Source: Mesostigma viride (Eukaryota > Streptophyta > Mesostigmatophyceae > Mesostigmatales > Mesostigmataceae). Taken from it: a DNA stretch of 64,000 bases. The translations under genes and the position numbers were made by a program. Of the stretch, positions 33,271 to 45,200 are shown piece after piece (the stretch's first letter is position 1; each line of letters begins with the position of its first letter). The stretch covers positions 1,038,021-1,102,020 of the forward strand of contig RPFO01000648.1 of assembly GCA_009746045.1 (NCBI GenBank), in the 5' to 3' direction. The notes under the pieces were generated by a model. It had not been told where the DNA came from. It worked only from the letters and a program-made list of their open reading frames with translations, and did not search any database.

Positions 33271-36200
33271 GTGTTTGCGTGTGCGTGTGTGTGTGCGTTG
33301 CGTTGTGTGTGTGTGTGGTGTGTGGTGGGGTGGGGGGTGGGGGCTGGGGGGTGGGGGGTGGGGGGTGGGGGGGGGGTGTGGGGTGGGGGTGTGGGGGTGG
33401 GGTGGGGTAGGGGGTGGGGGTAGGGTGGGGTAGGGGGGTGGGGGCGTAGCGGGGGGCAGGGTGGTGGGGGTGTGTCATGAGTGTGAGTGTCTGTGTTTAA
33501 GTTTGATAGGAATGGGTTGGATGGGGAGGGATGAGAAGATGGGGTGTTAGAGGCGAATTGTGGTAGGCATGGCGTCCACGATTGCTGCCGCCAAGGAGGA
33601 CAATTGTGGTAGGCATGGCGTCCACGATTGCTGCCGCCAAGGAGGACAATTGTGGTAGGCATGGCGTCCACGATTGCTGCCGCCAAGGAGGACAATTGTG
33701 GTAGGCATGGCGTCCACGATTGCTGCCGCCAAGGAGGACAATTGTGGTAGGCATGGCATCCACGATTGCTGCCGCCAAGGAGGACATGGGGGGATGGGTG
33801 GTGGATTGAGAGATGGGAATCGGGTGGCGGGTGAGAGGCAGTCCCGCGGTCTCCGTGTGTTGAGATGGTGGTGGCATCGCATGGACTGGTAGTAGGATGG
33901 CGGCGCATGGACCAAGACGTGACATGCCACCACGGCAGGATGGTCGTAGGATGACGGCGTATCATAGGCGCAGTCATGTATCAACGATGTGCCTATGGCA
34001 GTCCCTGTGCTTGTGACGGTCACAAGAATGAGGCAAGGCTGCTAGGGGTGGCATGACAGGCAGTTAGAATATTGCGGCGTCAATATTCCGATCGCTCTTG
34101 CAGGAATAGTGCCGGGTGCCGGAGCCTAGAGTGCGCAGGGCTAATTGCGCGGCCCAGGGGCCGGAGGCGTAATTAGGCTTAATTACGGAGGCCAGGGGGC
34201 CGGCGTAATTAGTCTGCGGAGGCTGGGAATTCGTGAGTGCGCGGGCTGGCAGTGGGCTAAGCGGCGAGCGATCGATCCTCTTCCCGCATGTCAAATTTAT
34301 GTTAAGCAATTAGCCGGGCTATTTGCTTAACACAGGCGGTTCCACTCAACCACTCAGTGTCCACTCAACCACTACGGCTTGGCAAGGCTCCCCCCTATAT
34401 TGAAGGCTCTCTTTTTTGCTGCTGCGGTTATCGGTTACCCTGCCACGCATGAAATGCTGCCATGCGTTGACACCTTGCCTGGGCGCCACACCCCAGAAAA
34501 TGAGCATCCATTTCTGGCCTTGCCTTGCTTTGCATGCATCTGTATGCTAGGGTGAGCACACTATGTGAATGTGCAGGGCCAGCCCACAGCAGCTGTGCCC
34601 CTGCTCTACCCCTTTTGCCAGGGTGGGTGGGTGGGAGGCAAAAGAAACAACCTGCTTCCCTGGAATGGAAGCCCACCTTAAATAGCAACCACCTCTCCAG
34701 CCAACCCCTACCTGGGTGGCTGGGGTACGGGTGCCAGCACAAAAAATATTTTTTCTAAAATTATTTTTTCTTTTGGTGCTATACGGCGTTGCATTCTCCG
34801 CTCAGCAGGTTAGTCATAGATAAAATGAGCATAGCTCACCAAATCCATTTCTGGCCTTGCCTTGCTTTGCATGCATCACCACAAAACATCAAATTTATTA
34901 CAATATGTGTGCTAGCTCTATACGGTGGAATAACACAGACATGTCTACCAGATGGCAACACGGCCATCTGTATGCTAGGGTGAGCACACTATGTGAATGT
35001 GCAGGGCCAGCCCACAGCAGCTGTGCCCCTGCTCTACCCACATCTCCTTACATGGCTAACAGCCGAAAATACGTAGGACATGCAAAAAAGAAAACTTAAA
35101 CTACCTAGCTATGGGGGTACTTTGTCCCAACCCAGGTTCACCCTCGGGTTAGTTAAACCATTTCCCCCCTGACCTCCCACACAAGGGTGAGGTCAGTTGA
35201 TAGCTAAAAGACGAGAGATAAAAACAGGAGGACGTCAAAACTCGACGCCACCGAAGTGGCGCCGGAAAGCCGCTGGGTCAAAACCCAGGGCCTGAGCCCA
35301 GAGGGCGGGTGGGATGTCGCGCCCCAGGAGGCTGCGGTGGAGGCCAATGTAGCGCGTGACCGAGAGGGCCGAAGCCCACCGGCCGCGCAGCTGGATGGCC
35401 TCCGGCGACTCGCCAGCGATGGCGTCGTGCGTCGCCCCCCCATGCCGGAGGCTGTGAAAAGAAAACATCCCTGGGATGCCCATGCGGGCCTGCACAGCCT
35501 CCCACTGCTGCCTAGCCTGGCTGTACGTTAAGCCCGAAAGAGGAGTGCATCCGGGGGCTGGCCAGCCGTCAGACGTCGCAGGAGCCACAAAGAAAGTGGA
35601 TCCCGGACGAGGACGTGCTGGGCCGCCCCCTGCGCAGTTTTGGGGTTGCGCAGCACAAGGGCACCGACCATGGGCCCTGGCTCGAGAAGGGGGTGGCCGG
35701 GATGAGCCACATCCCGAACCCGCAGCCCTAGCGCCTCGCTAATGCGTAAATACTGCTGGAAAGCAATAATAATCAACGCACTCAAATGCACCTGTCGACG
35801 TGAAACTAGCAACAGGGCAGTGAAATAGCAAAGGCGCCAGGGCATAGGCGGAGGGCTGACAGCCGGAACAAGCCGCTGCCAACCTGCTAGCAGGCGGTCC
35901 GCCAGTACCCAATTCCGAACAATGTCGGGGTAGTACAGGTGCAGACAGGCCTTGGCATGCTGGCATAAGGTACGCCCCCGCCCGCCTCTGGCATGGTAGA
36001 CAGCAGAAATCCACTCACAGAAAATGGCTTCCGCGTCAGCTGGGTCGACAGGGCCAGGTGGCGCCCACGCCACGTAGACAGCCGCCGCACGCCGGTACGC
36101 TGGCAAGGTAGACACAGGGTTGACTGTGCCCTCCAAAAGTGCCAAGTCCCGAGGGCGTCGCGCCCCCTCAGGCCCAGGGTTGGGATGCACGTCACCACAC

Positions 36201-39200
36201 CGGGTCAAGTCAGGAATCCAAGCGCCACGCCGACTGGCCTTGTCAGCTGGGTTGTGGTCGGTAGCCACCCAGACCCAGTGGCTCTGCATGTCGCCAGCCA
36301 GTGACAGAGCGCAGTAGCGCCGAACCAGCTGGTTGAGGCGGTAGGAAGACGACCGCCCTCTGACAAACGCCCCCACCACAGCACTGGAGTCTACGAGCCG
36401 GACGACTCGCTTACCTCGACACGCCTTGGTCCGGCACGACCACTCGACCCCCTGTGTCGCAGCAATCGCCTCCTTGACGTTGATGTGGTTAGGCTGCCCC
36501 CGCCACCGGTAGGACAGTGCCGTACGCCAGTGGCCACTATCCAGCAGGCTGTAGTCCCCCTCCTCCATGCGCTCCAGGTCCCAGTCCTCCCCAGACGTTA
36601 AAGCTGTCGTCCGCCACCCCCGCGCTTCGCGCCGGGTCGCCAGCCGGGCACAATCGGCCCCAGGCAGGTCCCTGTAGACCACCCCACCGCCGGAGCCGCT
36701 CGCATCACTTGCGACGACCCGGTCAGAAAGGGGCCGGGCCCTGGCCGCCCTCAAAAAGGGGGCCAGGTCGATCGCCGCCTGAAGCTCCTGGCGGGCCCCC
36801 GCAGGGAGGCGCCAGCGGCGCCCAGGCAGGGAGGCATTCATGGCTGCTAGCAGCCGGTACGTCTCAGACCACACCGAAAGCATGGGGCGGCACAGCAGAT
36901 GCATCCACACCCACTTCCCAAGCACAGAACTAAGTTCGCGGTAGTATGTAAACCCGCGATCTAAGATTCTATGAGTAGCAGCGATAACTGCCACCACACG
37001 CTCAGGAACAGGCACCACGTCACCATCTCTTTGGTGAATGACCCCACCGCCTGCACACCAGTCTGCTCTGCTGTCGCCCGTACCACCTTGTCAGACTTCT
37101 GCACCAGCCCAACAGCGGCGTAGGCAGCCTGAACACGATCTAGCTGCTGATTCACCCCATCCACCGACGCACAGTGGGTGAAATGGAGGTCATCGATCGT
37201 CACAGCATGCATACCTTCCAGATCCTGCCGAGATTCGAAGCACGGCGAGGGCGCCAAGGGCGCAGCAGGGTCCTCCTCCAGCCTCAGCCGGACGGTCTCC
37301 CCCGCCTCGTTGGCCTCCGCCACCAGGATCAGCGCGGACATGTTGATGCTCAGCCCACGACTAGCCTCCAACGGCGGCTTGGGGCCACAGCGGTACAACA
37401 CAGACTGATGCACACACTGGGCCACGGCGACGGCCAGCTTGTTGCCCATTGGCCAGCACAACATCCACGGCCACACCTTCCGACGAGCCCCACTCAGGCC
37501 CACCAGATCCGACCACACCGGCATCCACGCACAGTACCGCCGCATCCAAACTGGCAGGCGGAGTCTGTTGTAGTACGAATCCAAATCTGATACGCCCCCA
37601 AAAACATCCTCCCCAGCGCGCGTGGGCAAATCGCAAATCACGCCAAGGTGTGGTAAAAAAGCGGGCATAGGATCTGGTAGTGGCATGTTGCCACGCCGGT
37701 TGTCCACAATCAGCCGTATACGGCCGTCGGGCTTTCCGACCCCAAAAGTACCGTTCACCATAGGCGGCTCCTCCTCAAAAAATCCACCCAAAATCCCCCT
37801 CTCCACACACACCGTGCAAACCCGCGCGAACTCCTCCATGCTACACCCCCGCGAGATCCGCATCGACTTCTGCAAGATCCGCTCTGCTGGGCTCAGCGTC
37901 CGTACCATCCTACTCTCATCATTCAAAATTGCTCCCCAAGAGGGGGGTAGTAAGTTCAGCACATCCACTTGGCCACCTTCCCCCGGACCAGGCAAGGCCA
38001 AGCGTGCGGCCACTAACGGTTCGTAAGGGGCTCCTTCAGCATATTCACCCCCATCCACTACAGATCCTGCCATTGCCGCTACGGAACCACCGTTCCGGCG
38101 GACAAAGGACCTGCAAGCATCATCGATCCCATCTAGGGCCGCCTGCTGCAGAGGCCCGGGCACACGGGCTGAATCTACAGCAGGCGGGTCTCGCCCCCCC
38201 CCCCCATCCAGTTTAACGCCCTAACCGTCTGACAGGCTAGTGTGCGAGCATTAAAAGCCCGACTCATCCTATCGCGCCTACGGCCTGAGCGTACCTGCTG
38301 CCACCAGTCACGAGGTGGCAGGGGTGCTGGAAGAGGTAGTGGAAGAAGGCACCGCTCCCTCACTTGTTGTTGTTGGACGGGCCGCCCTGCCCCTTCTTGC
38401 CGGGACCCTGCTCCAGCTTGTGCTGCAGCTTCCCCATGCTCATCGCCGCCCGCACCGCCGGAGACGCCAGCATTGCTCCACCCTCCTGGAATGGCAGCAT
38501 TGCCGACGGAGTCCCCTTCCAACCCGTCGACCCCACATCCACCAGCTGGCATGCCGTGATCAGCTTTGCCAGGTACTCGGCTGCTGCCAGCTCCAGAATT
38601 ACTTCGGAGCGTGGCGTGGCCCAGTAGCCAAATTCTGTCACCATCGTGTCCAGAATTCCTGCCATCTGCAGGAGCAGCATCCTCCTCTCCCCGCTGGCTG
38701 AGCTGCCGTGCATCGTCAGCATTAACGATGCACGGATTGACTTCCCCCCCACGCTCTCTGCGTAGTCCAGCATCCCGGCAGCACCGCCTCCAGCATGTTG
38801 CTCACCAGGACCGGCACTGCATGCCCGCTCAGCGCCACCCCCTTCGTGCGCGCCAGCCTGCCAGCAGTCGCCGCTGCGGCTGGGCTTGCAGTTGCTGGAG
38901 TCTTTGCCTGGTCCAGCAGCTTCGACATGGCCGATATCAGGTCGCCAATATCTCCGCCAGTGCGGGCGTTGCCCGGCGGGATGGAAGCCCTCCGCTGGCG
39001 TTGCATAGCCCGTCTCGGTCCCCAGCAGCCGACCTATGTTCGGTCTAGGTCCGCCACATCCTGGTCGATCGCCCCAGGGCGCCATCCTCCTCGCCAGCGC
39101 CCGGTCCACCATGCCCCGCCCCTCCGCTTCCACCTGCCGAAGGGGGAACACCCCCAGCTCCCACCCACCTGCTGACACTGGTGGATCCGGCTCTGCAATA

Positions 39201-42200
39201 GCCTCCCCCAGTTGCGCTGCTAGCACATCGGCCAGGGCCTCCTCCCCATCCCAGTCGCTGACAAACCCCCTTTTCTCCAACACGTCCATGACGTTCTTGG
39301 CACGCCCCGGATTGAGCTTCTGGATCCGCTCTAGCCAATGCCCCTCCCCTAGGATCTTCTGGACCGCAGTTGCGGCCTCCTTTGGGGTGCATCCTTCCCT
39401 GGCTTCTTGCTTGAGCTTTGCTATGAAATTTCGCTCTGGGGCTGTCACTGAGGTCATGGTGGGTTATAATGCTTGATGTGTTATATTGCGTTTTGTTTTT
39501 TGTGATGTGGTCACTTGAGGTTCTCAGGCAAAAGAAACAACCTGCTTCCCTAGAATGGAAGCCCACCTTTATAGCAACCACCTCTCCAGCCAACCCCTAC
39601 CTGGGTGGCTGGGGTACGGGTGCCAGCACAAAAAATATTTTTTCTAAAATTATTTTTTCTTTTGGTGCTATACGGCGTTGCATTCTCCGCTCAGCAGGTT
39701 AGTCATAGATAAAATGAGCATAGCTCACCAATTCCTACCTCGCAAAACAAAACAACTTTGCCATCCCTGAGCTGTGCCCCCAGCCCCCAGGCACATCCCC
39801 CAGGCCCACACCTCACCACTTCCCCTTGCTGCCACTCGAACCCAATGCCTGCTCCCTTGCGCTGCTGCCATGCCACCCCCCCACGCAGCCTCCCCACACA
39901 ACCTTGTCACGCTCACTGAGCCATCGCCACCTGTCCATCCTGTATGCGCTTGGTAACAGGACGTACCATAAATCATTTACTGTACCCAAATAATGATGTC
40001 CTGTGCTTGGTAACCAACATACCCAAGTAACACTCCCAAACTACATACCTAAACAACAGTCCAAGTACTATATACCCAAACAACAGTCCAAGTACTACAT
40101 ACCCAAACAACACATCCAAGTACTATATACCCCCCAGGCGTGTTGCGCACGGCCGAGGGGTACTCACGGGCATGACGCATGAGGCTCGAACATGATGGAG
40201 ACACACATACAATGTCGCCCTAACATGATGGATGCGCACACACCATGATTCCTCCGACCTCCAGGCGTGGTCAGCACCGCCGAGGGGTCAGCCCTTGCAG
40301 GCCGCATGTGGCTTTATCGCAACGCGGTCGGCCACCGGCTGGTGCGCGCGAGAAACGCGACGCTGCGCGTGCTGGCGCGATGCGGGCGTGTGGGCGGCGC
40401 CGATGGTGGGTGTAGGAGGGCAGGTTGCCAGAACTTTGTTTGTTCGTTCGTTGGCCTTTTGGAGGTGACAATGGTGGTGGCGGCCGGGGGCTGTCGTGGG
40501 CGGCACAGACACCGGGGCTGGAGATGTTTGCGTGGCGCCGGTGGTCTCCTCTGTGTTCCTGACGACATGCCAAACTGAAGTCACACAAAGCTCTTATGAT
40601 GCCGTGTCTTGCATATTCTTCGTTGGGTGTCGCAAAGGGCAGGGGGGGGGAGGGGGAATTGAGCTGACAGCATGCATCAACCACAAACAGAGCAAAGACA
40701 TTATGGACATTGTGGAGGAGACGTGGAATGGTGCTGATAGATGGTGCGGAATTGGAGAGGTTGATATGTTCGCGTGCATAAAGAGCAGGTCTGTTGACGT
40801 CCTAGTAACGTTCGATTGATGCATGGGACTACTCACTCACACTTAGTGACTAGCGCACGACTCTACTCACACGCATGTCCACTAGCAAACATGTCCACTA
40901 GCGCACATCTCTGCCACCGCATACTGACGCCGGGCTGCTACCCCAATCGAACAATCCGCTGGGCCCGCGTGCAGACGAAGGCGGCAAGCCGCCCACGTCC
41001 CCCGAGCAGCTACGTCGGCTTGTCGCAGAGATGGACAAGGCGCGCTCGTTGCTGCTCAAGCGCATGGTGGCGGCGGCGGAAGCCATCAAGAAGGCGCTCG
41101 ACCCGATGGTGCCCTGCACCTCCAACAACCTGCTGCCGGTGGTGCGCCAGCTGGCAGGTGGGCGAGGGTGGCGTGAGCTTGGTGTGCGTGGGGGGGGGGG
41201 GGCGGCTGCAAGCATAGAGCTTCTACGGGTCAAACCCTAACGCCAAGGAATGGAAGTTAGAGGCTAGGGTGCCAGGTAGTTACAGCTTCAACATGCGACC
41301 ACCCCTTGCCAGTGGTGAGTGGCGCGATCCCCATCTTCGAACCCCAAGTGACCTGGTGGGCAAGTGTATAGCGCATAGATCTTTATAGTAGAAACACAGT
41401 TAGTTAGAAATTGGGCGAGAGAGGCACGCCCCTAGTCACTATAACATCGTATGTTGGGAGATGCCTGGCTCCACGTGCTCGTGCGCGGGTGTATCTGTGT
41501 GCAAGGCCAGGTGTGATGCCGCACGGGGCCCAATCCACACTGATGTTGCTCTATTGCGGTTGCCTGGATGGTCTCTCTGCTCGATGGTGTTCGCCCCCGG
41601 GGTACCTGCTGACTGACAAGTGATGGCAACAAAGCTCGTAACCGAGCTAATGACTGCCTGTTGCCCATGTTACCCCCATTGCGGCATCCCTCGCCACACC
41701 TCCCAGGCGTGTTCGACAACTGGCACGAGAGCATGGCGGGCATCCAGGTGTCGGTCGCCGATTGGGCAGCCGGACCTGCTGCGCGCCTGCTCACGTCGAT
41801 CCGTACACGCGAGGGCGCGCTGATGGGGACCATCGTCGCCGCGCGAGTGGACGCCGAGGCCCTGCTCCAAGGACTGGCGTCCGGCACCGTCCCTACCGCC
41901 TCAGCTGGCTCGGAACTCGAGTCCCTGGTCCCTGTCATCCGCCACGTGGCCACGGTGACAGCTGGGGGACTGGCGTTCATCCAGGACGCAGTGGGCGACG
42001 TTGTACGGCAGCAGCAGAAGCACCCGAACGACGCGCGGCGCCAGCTGTCGCTGGATGAGTGGCGCGCGGTGCGGGATGGGCTGCGTGTGGCGGGCGAGCA
42101 GCTGTGGACGGCGCTGGAGCAGCTGGGGGGCGGTGTGGGGGCGGCGCTGGAGCGGTGGGTGGAGGTAGCGGAGTAAGGTGTTGCAGACGCGGGGTATGAA

Positions 42201-45200
42201 CGAGGGGAGAGGAGCGGTGGCTGGAGGGAGCAGTGAACAACCCGCGTCTGTAGCACCCCTCTCCCCGCTCCCCGCTCCTCTCCCTTCTCCCTTCATGAAC
42301 AACCCACGTCTGTAGCACCCCTCTCCCCGCTCCCCGCTCCTCCCCCTTCATGAACAACCCACGTCTGTAGCACCCCTCTCCCCGCTCCCCGCTCCTCTCC
42401 CTTCATGAACAACCCACGTCTGTAGCACCCCTCTCCCCGCTCCCCGCTCCTCTCCCTTGATCAACAACCCACGTCTGTAGCACCCCTCTCCCCGCTCCCC
42501 GCTCCTCCCCCTTCATGAACAACCCACGTCTGGAGCACCGCTCCCCGAGAGGGGAGCGGGGAGAGGGGTGTTACAGACGTGGGTTGTTCATGAAGGGAGA
42601 GGAGAGGTGAGGTGAGAGAGGGTTCGGGGAGGGTGGGTGTACGGCTTGAGAGGGGGGGAGCTGTTCTTGTCTTAGGGGAGTGGAGCAAGGAAGAGAAAGG
42701 GGGGCGGAGCGTAACAACGCTCATGTGATACACCAGCAAAAGGAGAGCAGGGGGGGGGGGGCTGGGGAGAGGGGGGGGAAAGACAGAACATATTTGTGTG
42801 TGGTGGCCCGTGGCCATGTTCCTTGTGGCCTGGATGCCATTCATATGATGATGCCGCCAGCAGTGGTTCCTGCAGTGCAGCACACGGTGCAGCATCATGT
42901 AGCGGACATCTGCTAGAGATATCTCGTAAACCGATATCCCTGCCGTAAGTATGTCCCTTAACATTCCTATGCCACCTGGCATTCCATGGAGAGTGATATC
43001 CAGCTCGCACGATTTCTGCACCCCATGTTGGGGCCTTACCTGCCCCCCCGCCTCCCCACCCCACCCCTGGTGCCCCACAGAGTGCCCAGGGACACCCTGG
43101 CGGGCGCGCGCGGCGCCGATGGCAGCCTCGCCGAGGCCCTGAAGATGGCGGCCAGGGAGCTGCGTGCGATCCTGAACACCGTCACGTCCAACGTGGAGGT
43201 GCTCATCAAGCAGGCCGCCGAGATCAGCGGCGCTGGCATCCTACGAAAGGGGTTTGGCAGCCTGTTGGGCAGCGCCCCCAAGCTGGCCCCGCTCACGCTG
43301 TTTGGCGCCGATGTGGTCGCCCCGCCGCCCCCCGTGTACCCGCTCACGGCGCGCTGGACGGGCACAGAGGTGGTGACGGCCGACGGCAGCGTGCTGGATG
43401 CCAGCAAGGCGACCGCGACGTCCAAGCTGGGCGGTGACGGGTCCGGTGGGTTCAGACTTTACAGCGGTGCAAGTCGGCCACTTTAAGAGCGTCTGCGTTC
43501 CAGTTCGATCAGTTAAGGGGGGTCAAGAGGCAGATGGACCACTCCGGGTCTCCAGTCGATGTCTGCATACTACTGTCCTGTAATGAGCGAGAATTATATA
43601 CAGTAGTCCTATGTTATTGGGCCAGCACTACACTTTTGTAGTAGTACACGCTGAGCGGCAGCAGGCTTGGAGTGGAAATGGACTCTGATTCTCATGGCTC
43701 AGCTTTTCCTAGCAGCCTTCTTTTTAGTCGGAAGCCTGCAGGCGGTGCATGTAGCATATCTGTGCATGTCGCGTATCGGCCATCGCAGCCCTTCTGGCCC
43801 TGCCCCTTGCCCGGCAGGGATCTCTAGTATACCTTACCTGGTGTGATGAAAGGGATGGGGCGATGCACTTTCTTCTCAGTCGCTGTGGTTTGGACGTCGC
43901 AAACGCATGCCCTTTATATTGCCTCTTCGCATGGATGATGTGTATAGTAGCCTAGCTACGGACCCCTTGTTCACGCTAAGATGCGTGCCCAGTCCCTTAC
44001 CCTAAGATGCGTGCCCAGTCCCTTACCCTAAGATACGTGCCCAGTCCCTTACCCTACGATACGTGCCCAGTCCCTTTCCATGGATCGCACCACATGCCTG
44101 TTCTCAGAATATTTGCTGGCGTACACTTTGCTACATATTGGCCCCTTGCTCACGCTTTTGGTCCTGTGAAATATGCTGCTGTACCCTGTCCTTAGCGGTC
44201 CCGAACACCTCGACATGCACATTCCCTCATGCCTGGTCATGTGTTTTTCATCAGTGTCGTGCCGCTCATGCCTGGTCATGTGTTTTTCATCAGTGTCGTG
44301 CCGCTCATGCCTGGTCATGTGTTTTTCATCAGTGTCGTGCCGCTCATGCCTGGTCATGTGTTTTTCATCAGTGTCGTGCCGCTCATGCCTGGTCATGTGT
44401 TTTTCATCAGTGTCGTGCCGCTCATGCCTGGTCATGTGTTTTTCATCAGTGTCGTGCCGCTCATGCCTGGTCATGTGTTTTTCATCATTGTCGTGCCGCT
44501 CATGCCTGGTCATGTGTTTTTCATCAGTGTCGTGCCGCTCATGCCTGGTCATGTGTTTTTCATCAGTGTCGTGCCGCTCATGCCTGGTCATGTGTTTTTC
44601 ATCAGTGTCGTGCCCCTCATGCCTGGTCATGTGTTTTTCATCAGTGTCGTGTCCCTCATGCCTGGTCATGTGTTTTTCATCAGTGTCGTGCCCCTCATGC
44701 CTGGTCATGTGTTTTTCATCAGTGTCGTGTCCCTCATGCCTGGTCATGTGTTTTTCATCAGTGTCGTGCCCCTCATGCCTGGTCATGTGTTTTTCATCAG
44801 TGTCGTGTCCCTCATGCCTGGTCATGTGTTTTTCATCAGTGTCGTGCCGCTCATGCCTGGTCATGTGTTTTTCATCAGTGTCGTGCCGCTCATGCCTGGT
44901 CATGTGTTTTTCATCAGTGTCGTGCCCTCATGCCTGGTCATGTGTTTTTCATCAGTGTCGTGTCCCTCATGCCTGGTCATGTGTTTTTCATCAGTGTCGT
45001 GTCCCTCATGCCTGGTCATGTGTTTTTCATCAGTGTCGTGTCCCTCATGCCTGGTCATGTGTTTTTCATCAGTGTCGTGTCCCTCATGCCTGGTCAAGTG
45101 TTTTTCATTATTATCTGATCCCTCATGCCTGGTCATGTGTTTTTTATTATTATCTGATCCCTCATGCCTGGTCATGTGTTTTTTATTATTATCTGATCCC

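Larger units (their letters stand above)
34505..39730 (-). mobile_element. YR retroelement 1 with split direct repeats (Ngaro/PAT/Kangaroo type)
   Basis: On the minus strand the order is A1 (39730-39527), Gag-like, RT, RNase H, YR, then B1 (35038-34848, with a ~87-bp internal insert), A2 (34847-34637) and B2 (34612-34505). A copies share about 200 bp nearly identically. B copies share the words tctggccttgccttgctttg and gggtgagcacactatgtgaa. A1-ORFs-B1-A2-B2 is the split-direct-repeat layout of YR retrotransposons, which integrate through a circular intermediate using a tyrosine recombinase. The element sits in intron 12 of the PLAT gene, antisense to it. No host duplication is expected for this class, so exact ends are approximate. 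Confidence 0.88.

Noticed and set aside
41709-42176. Stop codon at 42174-42176 as the end of the plus-strand gene
   Set aside because: A GTGGGT donor at 42155 and a CCACAG acceptor at 43080 connect in phase to further coding exons. The stop may serve a retained-intron isoform, so I keep this as a possibility only.
43975-44075. Interstitial telomere repeat (ccctaa words)
   Set aside because: The period is 26 bp and only one ccctaa per unit is present.
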